Shown here piece after piece: positions 42,368 to 51,545 of a stretch of DNA of 64,000 bases. The notes beneath the pieces are model-generated. The model saw nothing but the letters and a program-made list of their open reading frames with translations, did not search any database and had not been told where the DNA came from. The stretch's first letter is position 1. Every line of letters begins with the position of its first letter. Where the stretch lies: assembly GCA_905200945.1 (NCBI GenBank), contig CAJKMG010000005.1:1-64000 (forward strand), read 5' to 3'. The position numbers and the translations under genes are program-made. Origin of the DNA: an uncultured Akkermansia sp. (lineage in GTDB: Bacteria > Verrucomicrobiota > Verrucomicrobiia > Verrucomicrobiales > Akkermansiaceae).

Positions 42368-42940
42368 ATGCGCAAGCCCAGGCCGGACAGCACCATCCAC
42401 AACTTGCCGGAGGAATTGCGGCAAGCCGTGGACGACGCCCTTGCCGCCAACGCCACCCTGAAAGATGTACAGGCCATTCTGGCGGAGGGAGGCGTGCGGC
42501 TGTCCCTGCAAAGCATCAGCGAGTACTACAAGCTGCACCTGCTGCCCCGGATATGGGCGGCGGAAGACCACAATGCCGCCCAGCTTGCCAAAATCAAGCG
42601 GGGCAACGTCACAAAGGCCACCCATGCCGCCGTGCTGCAAACCTGCTACGAAGTCATCACGCGCCCGGGCAAAAAATCCGCCGCGGATTTGCAACGCCTT
42701 TACGGCATGGTGCTGGCCGGACAAAAGGCCCAAATGGAAGCCCAGCGGCTGAAACTGGACATTGACAAATGGCAAATGCTGGCCGCCCAGGCGCTGCTGG
42801 ACAAGGCCACCAGTCCGGAAGTCCAGGCGATTGTCGGCAGCCATGAAACCAACGAAAGCAAACTGGCCAGGCTGCGCGCCCTGCTGTTTGGCCAGCGGAA
42901 AACAGTCACCCCCGAATTTGTAGATGCCCCATCATCCTGA
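42368..42940 (+). CDS. Small terminase subunit (Mu gp27-like, DUF3486)
   Basis: 190 aa. The N-terminal block LPEELRQAVDDALAANATL, followed by EGGVRLSLQSISEYYKLHLL, is the DUF3486 pattern of transposable-phage small terminases. A helical body and a coiled Glu/Lys-rich C-terminus follow. It recognises phage DNA for packaging and works with the large terminase directly downstream, whose start overlaps its end by 17 nt. Confidence 0.82.
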   Translation: MRKPRPDSTIHNLPEELRQAVDDALAANATLKDVQAILAEGGVRLSLQSISEYYKLHLLPRIWAAEDHNAAQLAKIKRGNVTKATHAAVLQTCYEVITRPGKKSAADLQRLYGMVLAGQKAQMEAQRLKLDIDKWQMLAAQALLDKATSPEVQAIVGSHETNESKLARLRALLFGQRKTVTPEFVDAPSS

Positions 42941-43856
42941 CAATTTCCGAGCGGTCAACCTGCTGGCCTTCCAGGACGCCGCGTTCTGCGTGGCTTTCCG
43001 CATCTGCTTTTTCATGTGGAGGCGGCAGGGCGGCAAGTCCTACACGATTGCCAGCAAGGCCATCGACCGCATGATCGAAAAGCCCTGGCGGAATTGCTTT
43101 TTTGTGAGCGCATCCATTGCGACCGGAAAGGAAATCGTGGAAAAGGAAGCGACCATCTGGCACGACGCCCTGGGCGCGCTGAAAGCTTGCCAGGACAGGC
43201 TGGGCAAACAGCTGGGCGGCAACGTCATCGACACGGGCACCAAAGAACTCTTGAATGTGGATGATCTGGCGGAACTGATGGACAAGCAGGCGGCCCAGGT
43301 CAGGATTTACCACACGCGGACGGCGTACAGCCGCACGAAGATCCTCGCTCCCAATCCCGACACGGCCCGGGGCTGGACGGGTGACGTGTTCGGAGATGAA
43401 ATCGGCTTCTGGCCGGACTTCAAAGGCGTATGGGATGCGGTGGAACCGATCATCTCACGCAACCCGGAATTCCTGTTCTGGCTGTTCAGCACGCCGCCCG
43501 CGGACGATACGCATTACACCTACGACCTGCTGAACCCGGGCATAAGAATATTTAAGCCGAACGCTGCCGGGAACTGGTACAAGACGGAACAGGGCTACCC
43601 GGTCCACCGCGTGGACGCCCTGGACGCCGAACTGGCCGGGCTGCCGCTCTATGATCCGCTGTCCGGCAAGGTGGTGCCCTACGAAGAATTCAGGGCGCAC
43701 AGCCTGGACCGCGCGTCGGTGGATCGCAACTATGGCCTGAAGTTTATCCAGGGCGGCACGGCAGCCATCCCGCTGGGCTGGCTGAACCGGGCGCAAAACA
43801 TGGGCCTGGGCCATTGCACGGGCCTGGACCTGGCCGGGGAGGAGGTGTGCGCATGA
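42924..43856 (+). CDS. Large terminase, ATPase part (gp28-like)
   Basis: 310 aa. Walker A WRRQGGKS at residues 32-39 and Walker B DVFGDE with Asp158-Glu159 identify the packaging motor ATPase. The adenine-motif region and coupling motif (FWLFSTPPADDTHY) are present. It stops at 43856 just before the nuclease domain begins. The nuclease domain is on the next frame from ATG 43853 (ATGA overlap). In Mu both parts are one protein. Confidence 0.88.
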   Translation: MPHHPDNFRAVNLLAFQDAAFCVAFRICFFMWRRQGGKSYTIASKAIDRMIEKPWRNCFFVSASIATGKEIVEKEATIWHDALGALKACQDRLGKQLGGNVIDTGTKELLNVDDLAELMDKQAAQVRIYHTRTAYSRTKILAPNPDTARGWTGDVFGDEIGFWPDFKGVWDAVEPIISRNPEFLFWLFSTPPADDTHYTYDLLNPGIRIFKPNAAGNWYKTEQGYPVHRVDALDAELAGLPLYDPLSGKVVPYEEFRAHSLDRASVDRNYGLKFIQGGTAAIPLGWLNRAQNMGLGHCTGLDLAGEEVCA

Positions 43857-44554
43857 TCGCGATCCGTGAAGCCATCTCCCCGAACTGGGCGGAATCCCTG
43901 TGCGCCGGAAAAGTGTGTTTCGGGCTGGACGTAGCCAGCACGGAGGGCAAGAAGTCCAACCCGTCCAGCCTGACGGCCACGGAATACTGGGACCGCATAT
44001 ACTGGCAGCGGCTGGTGGTCAGGTGGAAGACGGAGCACTACGCCATCATGCTGGGCATCCTGGAACTGGTCATTGGCGCCGTGCCTCGCGAGCAGCGCGG
44101 CGTGCTGGTGGTGGACACCAGCAATGAAAAATTCCTGGCGCGGGAACTGGCTAAAGACCTGTCCGGACTGGTCCGGGTGGTGGGGTTTTACGGGCAGCAG
44201 GTTGTCCGCTACTGCGGCGAAAAATCCGACGCCAAGACGGCAATGGGGGCCGCGTATTGTTCCGCCCTGGAAGACGCTCTCATTGCCATGCCTCCGGGCA
44301 AATGGCTGGAAACGGACCACCGCCTGGTGACGCGCAACGGCGCACGGTTCGAGGCCGACGTGGACGCGCAGGGCAACCACGCGGACACATTTGACAGCGG
44401 CAAGCTTTCCTACTGGGGCCACGTCGGGACCGGGCTGGAATCATGCAGCCCGTCATCCTGGCGGCACAAGTCCCGCCAGGGCAAGAGCAGGAAGAGCAGT
44501 AACCGGGCCTCCGGCACACGCCGCTGGGGCGGCATCAGGACCAGGAGATTTTAA
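43853..44554 (+). CDS. Large terminase, nuclease part (gp28-like C-terminal domain)
   Basis: 233 aa from ATG 43853, overlapping the ATPase stop, with GGGAGGAGG upstream. The RNase H-like nuclease begins at once: VCFGLDVAST with catalytic Asp26, then a LVVDTSNEKF strand with a second Asp. A third acid is expected near the C-terminal end (VDAQGNHADTFD). The tail is very basic (GKSRKSSNRASGTRR). This frame stays open at least 40 bp upstream of the ATG (ORF from TTG 43814), so a -1 frameshift could also fuse the parts. As drawn, stop-start coupling would make two subunits. Confidence 0.8.
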   Translation: MIAIREAISPNWAESLCAGKVCFGLDVASTEGKKSNPSSLTATEYWDRIYWQRLVVRWKTEHYAIMLGILELVIGAVPREQRGVLVVDTSNEKFLARELAKDLSGLVRVVGFYGQQVVRYCGEKSDAKTAMGAAYCSALEDALIAMPPGKWLETDHRLVTRNGARFEADVDAQGNHADTFDSGKLSYWGHVGTGLESCSPSSWRHKSRQGKSRKSSNRASGTRRWGGIRTRRF

Positions 44555-44558
44555 CACG

Positions 44559-46619
44559 ATGAACATTTTACCGCAATTTGTGAACAGGATGATTGGCAGG
44601 CCGGGGAATTTCCGGACTGGCATGATCAGGCTGATCGGTTTTTTGTCCCGACGCTCCCAAAAGGAAGGCCGGAACCCGCTGCCATTCCTGACGCCGCAGG
44701 AAGCCCGCGCCCTCTATGAATTGTACCGGAAAGGCCAGTATGCCGACGTGATGCTGTGCTGGGCCGCCCTGGAAGAAACGGACGACATGCTGGGCACGGT
44801 CCTGGACCGCCGCGCCTCCGCCCTGGCGGAAATGACCGACGACGTGAAAGTGGATGCCAAAGCCATCGGCAATAACCCGGACTTGCAAACGCTGGCCGAC
44901 GAGCAGCAGCAATGCCTGGCGGAATATTACGGCAAGATCGACAACTTGAGGGATGCGGTGCGGTTCATGGGATCGGCTACCTTCCGCGGGTACGCGCATC
45001 TGGAACCCGTGGCCGGAGGCGGCAGAATCAGGATGGAACCCGTGGACCAGTGGCTGATGGCCCGGCCTGTCAAGGGCGGGGCCTGGTATTACAACGAATC
45101 CGCCGACAGGTCATGCGCCAAGCTGGAAGCCGTGGATGAAAGCCGCCTGATCATCCGTGAATGCCTCCGGCCCGTGGACCTGCCCGCCATGTTCGCCATC
45201 TGCGCCAAGGCCCATGCCCTGGACGGGTGGGACGGATTCATCGACGTTTTTGGAAACCCGGCCATCTTCTTCAAATACCCGCCAAACACTTCTGACGAAC
45301 AGGCACGGGAATATGACCGCATCGCCGAAGAGATGATCGGGGACGGGCGCGGCGGCTACCCGGACGGAGGGGACATCAAGACTGTGGAAACGACGGCCCG
45401 CGGAGGGGACACCTTCAAACAGCGCTGCGAGTGGTGCGACAAGCAGATTGTGCGCCGCGGCACGGGCGGCGAGCTGACCGTGCTGGCGGAATCCGGCAGC
45501 GGGACGCTGGCGGGCAACGCCCACCAGGAAACATTCAGGATGCTGGCGGCGGGCGAAGGCGCGGAAATCTCCGAAAGCTTCAACCGCCAAATGAGCCGCC
45601 GCCTGCTGGACCGCCATTTCCCGGGAAGGCCGCATCTGGCCTACTGGACGCTGGAATACGAAGAAGCGGAAGACGTAGGCAAGCAGGTGGACAACATCAC
45701 GAAATTGGCCGCCGCGGGATATATTGCCGACGAGGAAGAAGTAAGCGAGGCGTCCGGCTATACGGTCACATACCGGGCGCCGCAGCCGTCCCAGGAACAA
45801 CCCTCCTTCCCCCTGCTGGCCAACAGCCGCGGAAACTGGCAACACATCCCCGCACAGATTGAGCAGACCAGGAACAACGCCCCCCTGACGGCCCAGGAAC
45901 TTGCCCTGCTGGAAAAGCTGCTCAACGCACAGCCGAACCCGGCCATGATCCGGAATGATGCCCGGAAGCTGGAAACGGCCATGAAACGCGCCGCAGGGCT
46001 GGAAGTGGGCAATGACCCGGAAAAGCAGGAAAGCACCCCGGCAGCCCCCCGGCAAAACGCAAATACGCCCCAAAACGAAGACCAGGGAAACCTGCTGGCC
46101 AACTACGGCACCAGCGAAGGGGCCAGGAAGGGCTGGGACAAGCGGGGGCGCGGGCAGCATGAGGCCATCGGCCAAACCGGAACGGCCAAAAGCCTGGGAC
46201 TGGAAAAATTGTCCGCCCTGACCCCCGACCCGGCCAGCAGCCACAGCCACCCGGGAAGAGCGCGGAAAGCCCTGACGCGTGGATTTATGGCCCGGTCCAT
46301 CGACGGGCAGGACGTGCATTTCAGCAAGGGCGTCCTGGATCACTGGGAAAGCACCCAGCCCCCCAAAACGCCCGAGGAACAGAACCGGAGATTGCGGCGT
46401 TTATCTGAAGCTGTCCGGGCCGTGAAAAACCCGCACGAAGTGTGGGAATCCCACAACGGCCAGAAGACCTACCTGCGCGTGTACAAGGATGACGCCGGGA
46501 AATTTGCCATGAGCGGATTTATCACGGGCAAGGATGGCCAAGTGAGAAGCTTTTTCCACAGCCGCCGACTGAATGGAGCCGAAAAGATGAGAAAGGGAAC
46601 CCTGAAATACAAGAGATAA
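44559..46619 (+). CDS. Portal protein (gp29-like) with C-terminal PBECR-type nuclease domain
   Basis: 686 aa from ATG 44559; the frame is open further upstream but overlaps the terminase. Portal body (about 1-450): LTPQEARALYELYRKG, the crown and wing helices and a clip region, as in DUF935 portals. The last about 110 residues form a separate domain: VLDHWESTQPPKTPEEQNRR, HEVWESHNGQKTYLRVYKDD, then HSRRLNGAEKMRKGTLKYK. This matches the Barnase-EndoU-ColicinE5/D-RelE-like (PBECR) fold often attached to phage head proteins. It could be a toxin injected with DNA. Confidence 0.8.
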   Translation: MNILPQFVNRMIGRPGNFRTGMIRLIGFLSRRSQKEGRNPLPFLTPQEARALYELYRKGQYADVMLCWAALEETDDMLGTVLDRRASALAEMTDDVKVDAKAIGNNPDLQTLADEQQQCLAEYYGKIDNLRDAVRFMGSATFRGYAHLEPVAGGGRIRMEPVDQWLMARPVKGGAWYYNESADRSCAKLEAVDESRLIIRECLRPVDLPAMFAICAKAHALDGWDGFIDVFGNPAIFFKYPPNTSDEQAREYDRIAEEMIGDGRGGYPDGGDIKTVETTARGGDTFKQRCEWCDKQIVRRGTGGELTVLAESGSGTLAGNAHQETFRMLAAGEGAEISESFNRQMSRRLLDRHFPGRPHLAYWTLEYEEAEDVGKQVDNITKLAAAGYIADEEEVSEASGYTVTYRAPQPSQEQPSFPLLANSRGNWQHIPAQIEQTRNNAPLTAQELALLEKLLNAQPNPAMIRNDARKLETAMKRAAGLEVGNDPEKQESTPAAPRQNANTPQNEDQGNLLANYGTSEGARKGWDKRGRGQHEAIGQTGTAKSLGLEKLSALTPDPASSHSHPGRARKALTRGFMARSIDGQDVHFSKGVLDHWESTQPPKTPEEQNRRLRRLSEAVRAVKNPHEVWESHNGQKTYLRVYKDDAGKFAMSGFITGKDGQVRSFFHSRRLNGAEKMRKGTLKYKR

Positions 46620-46722
46620 GTACGGACAGGAGGGCCATCTCCCCGCACGGGCTAACGCGGCCTTAACGGATGGCCCCCAGGCCGCGCATCACCGTAACAA
46701 CACCATAACCAACGCACGCAGA

Positions 46723-47721
46723 ATGTCAACAAAGATTAAGACCATTACCTTAGAGGATTTGCAGCCCTGGGAAAACCCGGGGGACGGCTGGTACCATATT
46801 GAGCGCTGGGGGGAACATCCCCAGCAGATAGCGGACGGGAAAAAATATGTCCAGGTCATCGACGACGAAGCCGTGCGGGCCATCGTGGAAGCAGGCGTCC
46901 CGGAAGAAGGGCTGCTGACCGACGTGGAACATGTGTCCGTTGCCGTCACCGGGCCGCGGGATAGCCGGGCTTACGGCTGGGTGCGCGAGCTTGCCGCCCT
47001 GCCAACGGCGGAAGGGCTGCAACTGTGCGCCCGTATCGAATGGACGCCGCTGGGACGTCCCCTAGTGAAAGACCGCATCTATAAACACTTTTCGACCGTG
47101 TACAGCGTGGAGCTGTGCGCGGACCTGGGAGGCGGACGCCTCCGCCCCCTGCAACTCGTCGGGCTGGCCCTAACCAACCAGCCCAACAACCCCGGCCAGC
47201 GCCCGATCACCAACAGTCAGGCCGCGCCGACCAACAACACAAACCAACAAGACAACATGGAAGAATTGAAAAAAATCGCCGCCAAGCTGGGACTGCCGGA
47301 AGACACCGCGCTGGACCAGATACTGGCAACAATCGACGCCCTGATGGCCGCCGAACAGGAAGCCGCGGAAGCGGAAGCGGAAACGCTGCTCAACAGCGAA
47401 GACCTTGCGACCTTGACCCCCGAGGAAAAGAAGGACCTCAAGGAAGAACTGCTGACCAACCGCGAGATGGGCATCAAGATGATCAACCTGCTGGCCAACC
47501 GCAAGGGAGGCGGCACGTCCGGGGGCGCTCCGAAATATGCCCGGCCCGGGTATCGCCGGGAAACCCAGGCGACCAGGGGAGGCAAAGGCATGGGGACGGA
47601 CCGCGGCCAGCTGCTGGTGAATACGGCCCGCGACATCCAGGCGCAAGAAAAGGCAGCCGGGCGTCTTTGCTCGTTTTGGAAAGCGAAGAACCTGGCCAAG
47701 ATCCGGATGGGGCAGAAGTAA
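46723..47721 (+). CDS. Head maturation protease/scaffold (Mu gpI-like)
   Basis: 332 aa. N-terminal protease part with VRELAALPTAEGLQL, then IEWTPLGRPLVKDRIYKHFSTV and the tail GLALTNQPNNPGQ. These blocks match the Mu I protease family. The C-terminal half (about 175-332) is Ala/Glu/Lys-rich and helical, the scaffold-like Z region. It processes the prohead and assists its assembly. The exact catalytic Ser/His residues are not clear from sequence alone. Confidence 0.78.
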   Translation: MSTKIKTITLEDLQPWENPGDGWYHIERWGEHPQQIADGKKYVQVIDDEAVRAIVEAGVPEEGLLTDVEHVSVAVTGPRDSRAYGWVRELAALPTAEGLQLCARIEWTPLGRPLVKDRIYKHFSTVYSVELCADLGGGRLRPLQLVGLALTNQPNNPGQRPITNSQAAPTNNTNQQDNMEELKKIAAKLGLPEDTALDQILATIDALMAAEQEAAEAEAETLLNSEDLATLTPEEKKDLKEELLTNREMGIKMINLLANRKGGGTSGGAPKYARPGYRRETQATRGGKGMGTDRGQLLVNTARDIQAQEKAAGRLCSFWKAKNLAKIRMGQK

Positions 47722-47767
47722 ACCGCTCCTGGCATTTACTTTTAACTATTCATAACCAGAAAACAAC

Positions 47768-48169
47768 ATGGCAATTATCCATCAACAGGCCGTCATGAGG
47801 GCGGAAAGCGGCGTGGACCTCCGCGAATGCGAAGGCTGCTTCGTGAAGAAAGACACCTCCGGAAAGCTGGTGCTATGCACCGAAAACGACACCGCCCCCC
47901 TGGGCGTCGTCCACGTAGGGGGCGACAAGGGGGAAATGACCGACTACCTCCTGCCCGCCCATCAGGGCATTGTGGGAGTGCGTCTTCATGCTTCCCCCGG
48001 TTCCGTCGAGGAAGGCACCAGGCTGGTGCTGGCCGCCAAGGGCACCGTCAAGGCCGGACCCACCGGGACCCAGGTGGCCGTGGCCTGCGAAGAAGGCACC
48101 GGGGGCCAGCTGCTGGAAGGCTACCTGACGCTTCCGACCGTTCAGGCCGCGCCTTCCTCCGGATCTTAA
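47768..48169 (+). CDS. Capsid decoration-like protein
   Basis: 133 aa, Gly/Val-rich, all-beta by pattern (GVVHVGGDKGEMTDYLLPA, LVLAAKGTVKAGPTGTQVA). Similar small proteins (DUF2190-like) sit between protease and capsid genes and stabilise the shell from outside. Location directly before the major capsid gene supports this. No catalytic features. Confidence 0.65.
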   Translation: MAIIHQQAVMRAESGVDLRECEGCFVKKDTSGKLVLCTENDTAPLGVVHVGGDKGEMTDYLLPAHQGIVGVRLHASPGSVEEGTRLVLAAKGTVKAGPTGTQVAVACEEGTGGQLLEGYLTLPTVQAAPSSGS

Positions 48170-48195
48170 TTCAACAACCAACAGAATAAAAAAAT

Positions 48196-49107
48196 ATGTT
48201 TCAACATGCAGCAAGCTACAACGGCTATTTAACCGAACTGTGCCAGGCCGCCCATGCGGACGAGGCCGACAGCATCGGCAATAAACTGTTTCCCGCCGTG
48301 GGGGTGAGAACCGCCGTGGGAACTTACAAGAAGCGGGACATCGGCAACGCTTTCCGCGTTTACCGGACGGCCCTGGCACGGGGTAATTCCCCGACCCGGA
48401 TCGACACCAACGCCACGGACGGATTCTACAACTGCCGCCCCCACGCGCTGGAAGTCGGGACGTGGAAATTTGACGCCGACCAGGACGACGGAGGCGAGGA
48501 AGAACGCGAAAGCAATCTTCAGGAACTGATGAGCACCCAGCTGGTCACGCGGGAATTCCAGGCCGTGTCCATCTTCAAGGCCGGAGTTCCCGTCACATCC
48601 GGGGCGGGCATCTGGTCCGGAGAAGCCGGAGCCGCGGCCAATATCATCAACGAACTGGACACGCTGGCAATCACCATTCAGGCCGGGATCGGACGCCGAC
48701 CAACTCACCTGATTTTTGGACAGAACGCCTGGATGATCGCCAAAAACCACCCCAGCCTGCGCGAGCTGATCCAAGGGCAGACTGTGGCGGTTTCCCTGGA
48801 ACTGCTGCGCAATATGCTGATCTTCCCCGACATCAACATATCGGTGGCATCCATGCCCTACAACCCGGAAGTCCGGGGTAAGGCGGGCAAGCTGAAAACG
48901 ATCATGGGCATGGATGTGTTCATGTTCTACAGCTCCGACGCCCCGACGCGCAACGACATGTCCGCGGGCAAGGACTTCACGATGGAACCGGGCGGCCCGG
49001 AAGTATTGTCCGAAGAAAAAACGCTGGAAACGGTGGACACGCTGTACTGGTCCACCGACCGCCAGGTGACGTGCCCGGCAGCCGCCGCGCGTCTGGAAGT
49101 AGCGTAA
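48196..49107 (+). CDS. Major capsid protein (Mu gpT-like)
   Basis: 303 aa, the length of Mu T (296). HK97-type features: an N-terminal helix, an E-loop region and a long spine helix. Typical blocks are ADEADSIGNKLFPAVGV, LIFGQNAWMIAKNHPSLREL and an end segment with EKTLETVDTLYW. Its place after protease and decoration genes is the Mu order. It should form the T-number shell. Confidence 0.88.
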   Translation: MFQHAASYNGYLTELCQAAHADEADSIGNKLFPAVGVRTAVGTYKKRDIGNAFRVYRTALARGNSPTRIDTNATDGFYNCRPHALEVGTWKFDADQDDGGEEERESNLQELMSTQLVTREFQAVSIFKAGVPVTSGAGIWSGEAGAAANIINELDTLAITIQAGIGRRPTHLIFGQNAWMIAKNHPSLRELIQGQTVAVSLELLRNMLIFPDINISVASMPYNPEVRGKAGKLKTIMGMDVFMFYSSDAPTRNDMSAGKDFTMEPGGPEVLSEEKTLETVDTLYWSTDRQVTCPAAAARLEVA

Positions 49108-49183
49108 CCAGGAATGGCAGATTGACGAGGACTGTTCCGGGGGCGCAACGCCGCCCCCGGAACTTACAACCAGAAGAAAAACC

Positions 49184-49612
49184 ATGTGGACGCCCCTAAC
49201 TGAAACCATCCTGAACCAGGTACTGAACGCCGGGGAACTGGCCAGCGTAACGCGCGACCGCGCCCAGGTGCAGCCCGATCCCATTCCCGGCATCCTGGCC
49301 GAGACGGCGGCCACCATCCGCAGCCGCATTGCCTCCGGAGGCCGCACCAGGTTACAGGGAAGCCCTGACTGCATCCCCGCGGAACTGATGGCGGAAGCCG
49401 GGGCCATTGTCCGTTACCGCGTCCTGGTCCGGTTTGCCCTGGCCATGACGGACGAGCGGAAAGCGGAGTGGCAGCACGCCAATGACGTGCTGAAGGAATT
49501 ATCCTCCGGCAGCTACGTGATCACCGATGACGCCAGCGACAAGACCCCCAGCCCGCACTATTCCGGAAGGCCGATCCGGTGGGGCATGAGCCGCCACGGC
49601 GGAGTGATGTAA
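49184..49612 (+). CDS. Head-tail connector-like protein (gp36-like)
   Basis: 142 aa. Helical N-terminus (ETILNQVLNAGELASVTRDR, IPGILAETAATIRSRI) followed by helices with RYRVLVRFALAMTDERKAEW and a short basic tail. This is the DUF1320/gp36 layout of head completion proteins in Mu-type phages. A hairpin follows the stop. Confidence 0.65.
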   Translation: MWTPLTETILNQVLNAGELASVTRDRAQVQPDPIPGILAETAATIRSRIASGGRTRLQGSPDCIPAELMAEAGAIVRYRVLVRFALAMTDERKAEWQHANDVLKELSSGSYVITDDASDKTPSPHYSGRPIRWGMSRHGGVM

Positions 49613-49613
49613 G

Positions 49614-49629
49614 GCCCGCGCATGCGGGC
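49614..49629 (+). terminator. Hairpin after the connector gene
   Basis: GCCCGC-GCAT-GCGGGC with perfect 6-bp arms, 2 nt after the stop. No T run follows, so termination may be partial. ATAGTTAATA lies after it at 49649-49658. Confidence 0.4.
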
Positions 49630-49660
49630 AGTGAACAGTTAAAAGCGAATAGTTAATAGG

Positions 49661-50425
49661 ATGCCAAGCGCCGAAGAAATACTGATGGGAAAGCGGCTGA
49701 TGCCAACCAACTTGAATTCCGCCCAGCTGGAACAAATGGGCCGGGAATTCACGCAGCGTGCTGTTTTTTCGGCTGGCTGCAACCATCTTCAGACGGTTCA
49801 GGCAATCCGGGACGGATCCCGGAAAATTTTGAACGGCGAATGGCTGAATGCTTCCGCCCGCGAGTTTTTGCAGGCGGTACTTAAATTTTACAATTATGAG
49901 GCCCCGGAGGATGCTGAGGGGACGATCCGGGACATGACGACACCCGGACGCCAGAATTTGATTTTTGACCAGACAGTGGCCCAGGCGCGGAACTATGCCT
50001 GGAAGGAAAACCTGCTGGCCGACGACAGGCCCCACGCCTGGCAGCTGGTCCGGGTGGGAACCAGGAAAGAACCGCGGGACTGGGACACGCGCTGGAAAGA
50101 AGCCTATGCGCAGCTTTCCCCCGCGGAACGCCGGGGGGTAGATGCTGAAGGAAAGCGCGCCCTGGTGAATAGCCGGATTTGGCAGCTGCTGTCCCGGTGG
50201 GGGACGGGCTACCCGCCTTTTGACTTTAATAGCGGGATGGGGGTTAAATCCGTATCGGCGGACGGGTTGCAGGATGCGGCGGCAGCCGGGCAGGAAGATT
50301 TCAGCAGCGCCGAAGCGAGCATGAAAGGAGTGGATCAGGATTTGCGCGACTGGATCAGCCGCAACCTGGATGTGCAAGTGAGCATCCGCGGGGACAAAGC
50401 AATCATGGAAGGAGGCCGGGCATGA
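49661..50425 (+). CDS. Minor head protein (Mu gpF/SPP1 gp7-like)
   Basis: 254 aa. Helical N-terminus, then the FDQTVAQARNYAWKE segment, a WQLVRVGTRKEPRDW strand and the end block TGYPPFDFNSGMGVKSVSA. These follow the Mu F-like head morphogenesis pattern in which a helix, a strand and a PP-Xn-G motif form the core. Its stop overlaps the next start (ATGA). In Mu this gene follows the portal, while here it follows the connector, so the order is altered. Confidence 0.6.
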   Translation: MPSAEEILMGKRLMPTNLNSAQLEQMGREFTQRAVFSAGCNHLQTVQAIRDGSRKILNGEWLNASAREFLQAVLKFYNYEAPEDAEGTIRDMTTPGRQNLIFDQTVAQARNYAWKENLLADDRPHAWQLVRVGTRKEPRDWDTRWKEAYAQLSPAERRGVDAEGKRALVNSRIWQLLSRWGTGYPPFDFNSGMGVKSVSADGLQDAAAAGQEDFSSAEASMKGVDQDLRDWISRNLDVQVSIRGDKAIMEGGRA

Positions 50426-51057
50426 TTAGTCTGCAAGTGAACCTGGATATGTCCGTTGCCCTGGCCAGGATGGTCACGCCGGAGGATTTGCAGGCCATGA
50501 CCCGGCACGCCGGGGACGATTTGCGCGACCTGCTGAAGAATCATTTTATCGACCGATCCCAGCAGACCGGATCGCGGAACTACTGGGCCGGGGCGGCGGA
50601 AGCCACGGAAAGCCACATGGAGGGCCGCACGGCCCGCGTGACGGTAAGCCATACGGGGGTGCGCCTGCACCTGCTGGGCGGCACGGTCCGGGCGACTGGC
50701 CGCATATCCCCCGTGACGGGCCGCCCCACCAAAAGCCTGCTTGTCCCCGGGCCGGATTCCCCTTTGCGCAAGCGCCGGATCACGCTGGCCGAGGCCGGAA
50801 TTCCCCAGGAGGAAATCATGGTCTTGTACAGCGTCAAAAGCCGCATGCCCTACCTGGCCCGCGTCCAGGAACGCAAGCGCATGTACAAGGGCTGGAAGCA
50901 GAAAATAACGCCGCTGGGGCTGCTCCTTAAATCCGTGACGCACGACCCCGACCGCACCGTTCTGCCGTCGGATCAGGAACTGACCGACACCGTGAAATCC
51001 TCCGCCGTGGACACCCTGGCAACTAGAATTTCCAACCGATTGAACAAGCATGAATGA
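50422..51057 (+). CDS. Virion morphogenesis protein (Mu gpG-like)
   Basis: 211 aa. N-terminal helices (ARMVTPEDLQAMTRHAGDDL), then a beta-rich part with ARVTVSHTGVRLHLLGGTVR and a basic C-terminus with SRMPYLARVQERKRMYKG. The pattern fits the gpG/tail completion family that occurs after gpF in Mu-like phages. Its start overlaps the gpF-like gene and its end overlaps the next. Confidence 0.65.
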   Translation: MISLQVNLDMSVALARMVTPEDLQAMTRHAGDDLRDLLKNHFIDRSQQTGSRNYWAGAAEATESHMEGRTARVTVSHTGVRLHLLGGTVRATGRISPVTGRPTKSLLVPGPDSPLRKRRITLAEAGIPQEEIMVLYSVKSRMPYLARVQERKRMYKGWKQKITPLGLLLKSVTHDPDRTVLPSDQELTDTVKSSAVDTLATRISNRLNKHE

Positions 51058-51538
51058 TGAACTACCAGACGGCCCCGAATACGTGTTTGCCCAGGCGGTG
51101 ATCGACCGCCTGGCCGGAAAAAAAGAACTGGCCAATTATGTGATTCCGGACCCGTTTGACGCCAGCGACCAAGTGAACAACCTTGCCCTGGCCGTGGCGC
51201 AGTATGATGCGGCCATCGCGGTCATGCCCCAGGCACCCCAGCCGCCGCCCTGGAAGGGTGTGGACATGCCGGACCCCGGCGTGGTTGTCGCCACGGCAGC
51301 CATCCTGGTCATGACGACCGGGCAAGTGGGGGCTGACCCCACGATCCGCCGCTTGTCCGCCCTGACCGCCGCCGTGCTGCGGCGGCTGCGCAAATGGTCC
51401 CCGCACAATGACGAGCTGGCCGGGACAGCCCCCTGGGTGGCGGAAATTACAGAACTAAGCACGGAACAAGTGCCGGAACTGAAGAACGTGGACGGCAGAG
51501 TGATTTTCCTCTCGATCCGAGAAAACCTGAACCCATAG
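51050..51538 (+). CDS. Tail completion protein (gp37-like)
   Basis: 162 aa. Helical with a mixed C-terminal domain (FAQAVIDRLAGKKELANYVI, then ALTAAVLRRLRKWSPHNDEL and a beta tail EVPELKNVDGRVIFLSI read approximately). It sits between gpG-like and the small pre-tube gene, the place of Mu gp37. Family assignment is mainly by position. Confidence 0.5.
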   Translation: MNDELPDGPEYVFAQAVIDRLAGKKELANYVIPDPFDASDQVNNLALAVAQYDAAIAVMPQAPQPPPWKGVDMPDPGVVVATAAILVMTTGQVGADPTIRRLSALTAAVLRRLRKWSPHNDELAGTAPWVAEITELSTEQVPELKNVDGRVIFLSIRENLNP

Positions 51539-51545
51539 CAACAAC

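Noticed and set aside
45111..46343. 410-codon open frame on the minus strand
   Set aside because: Antisense to the portal gene, in a prophage module that is all plus-strand.
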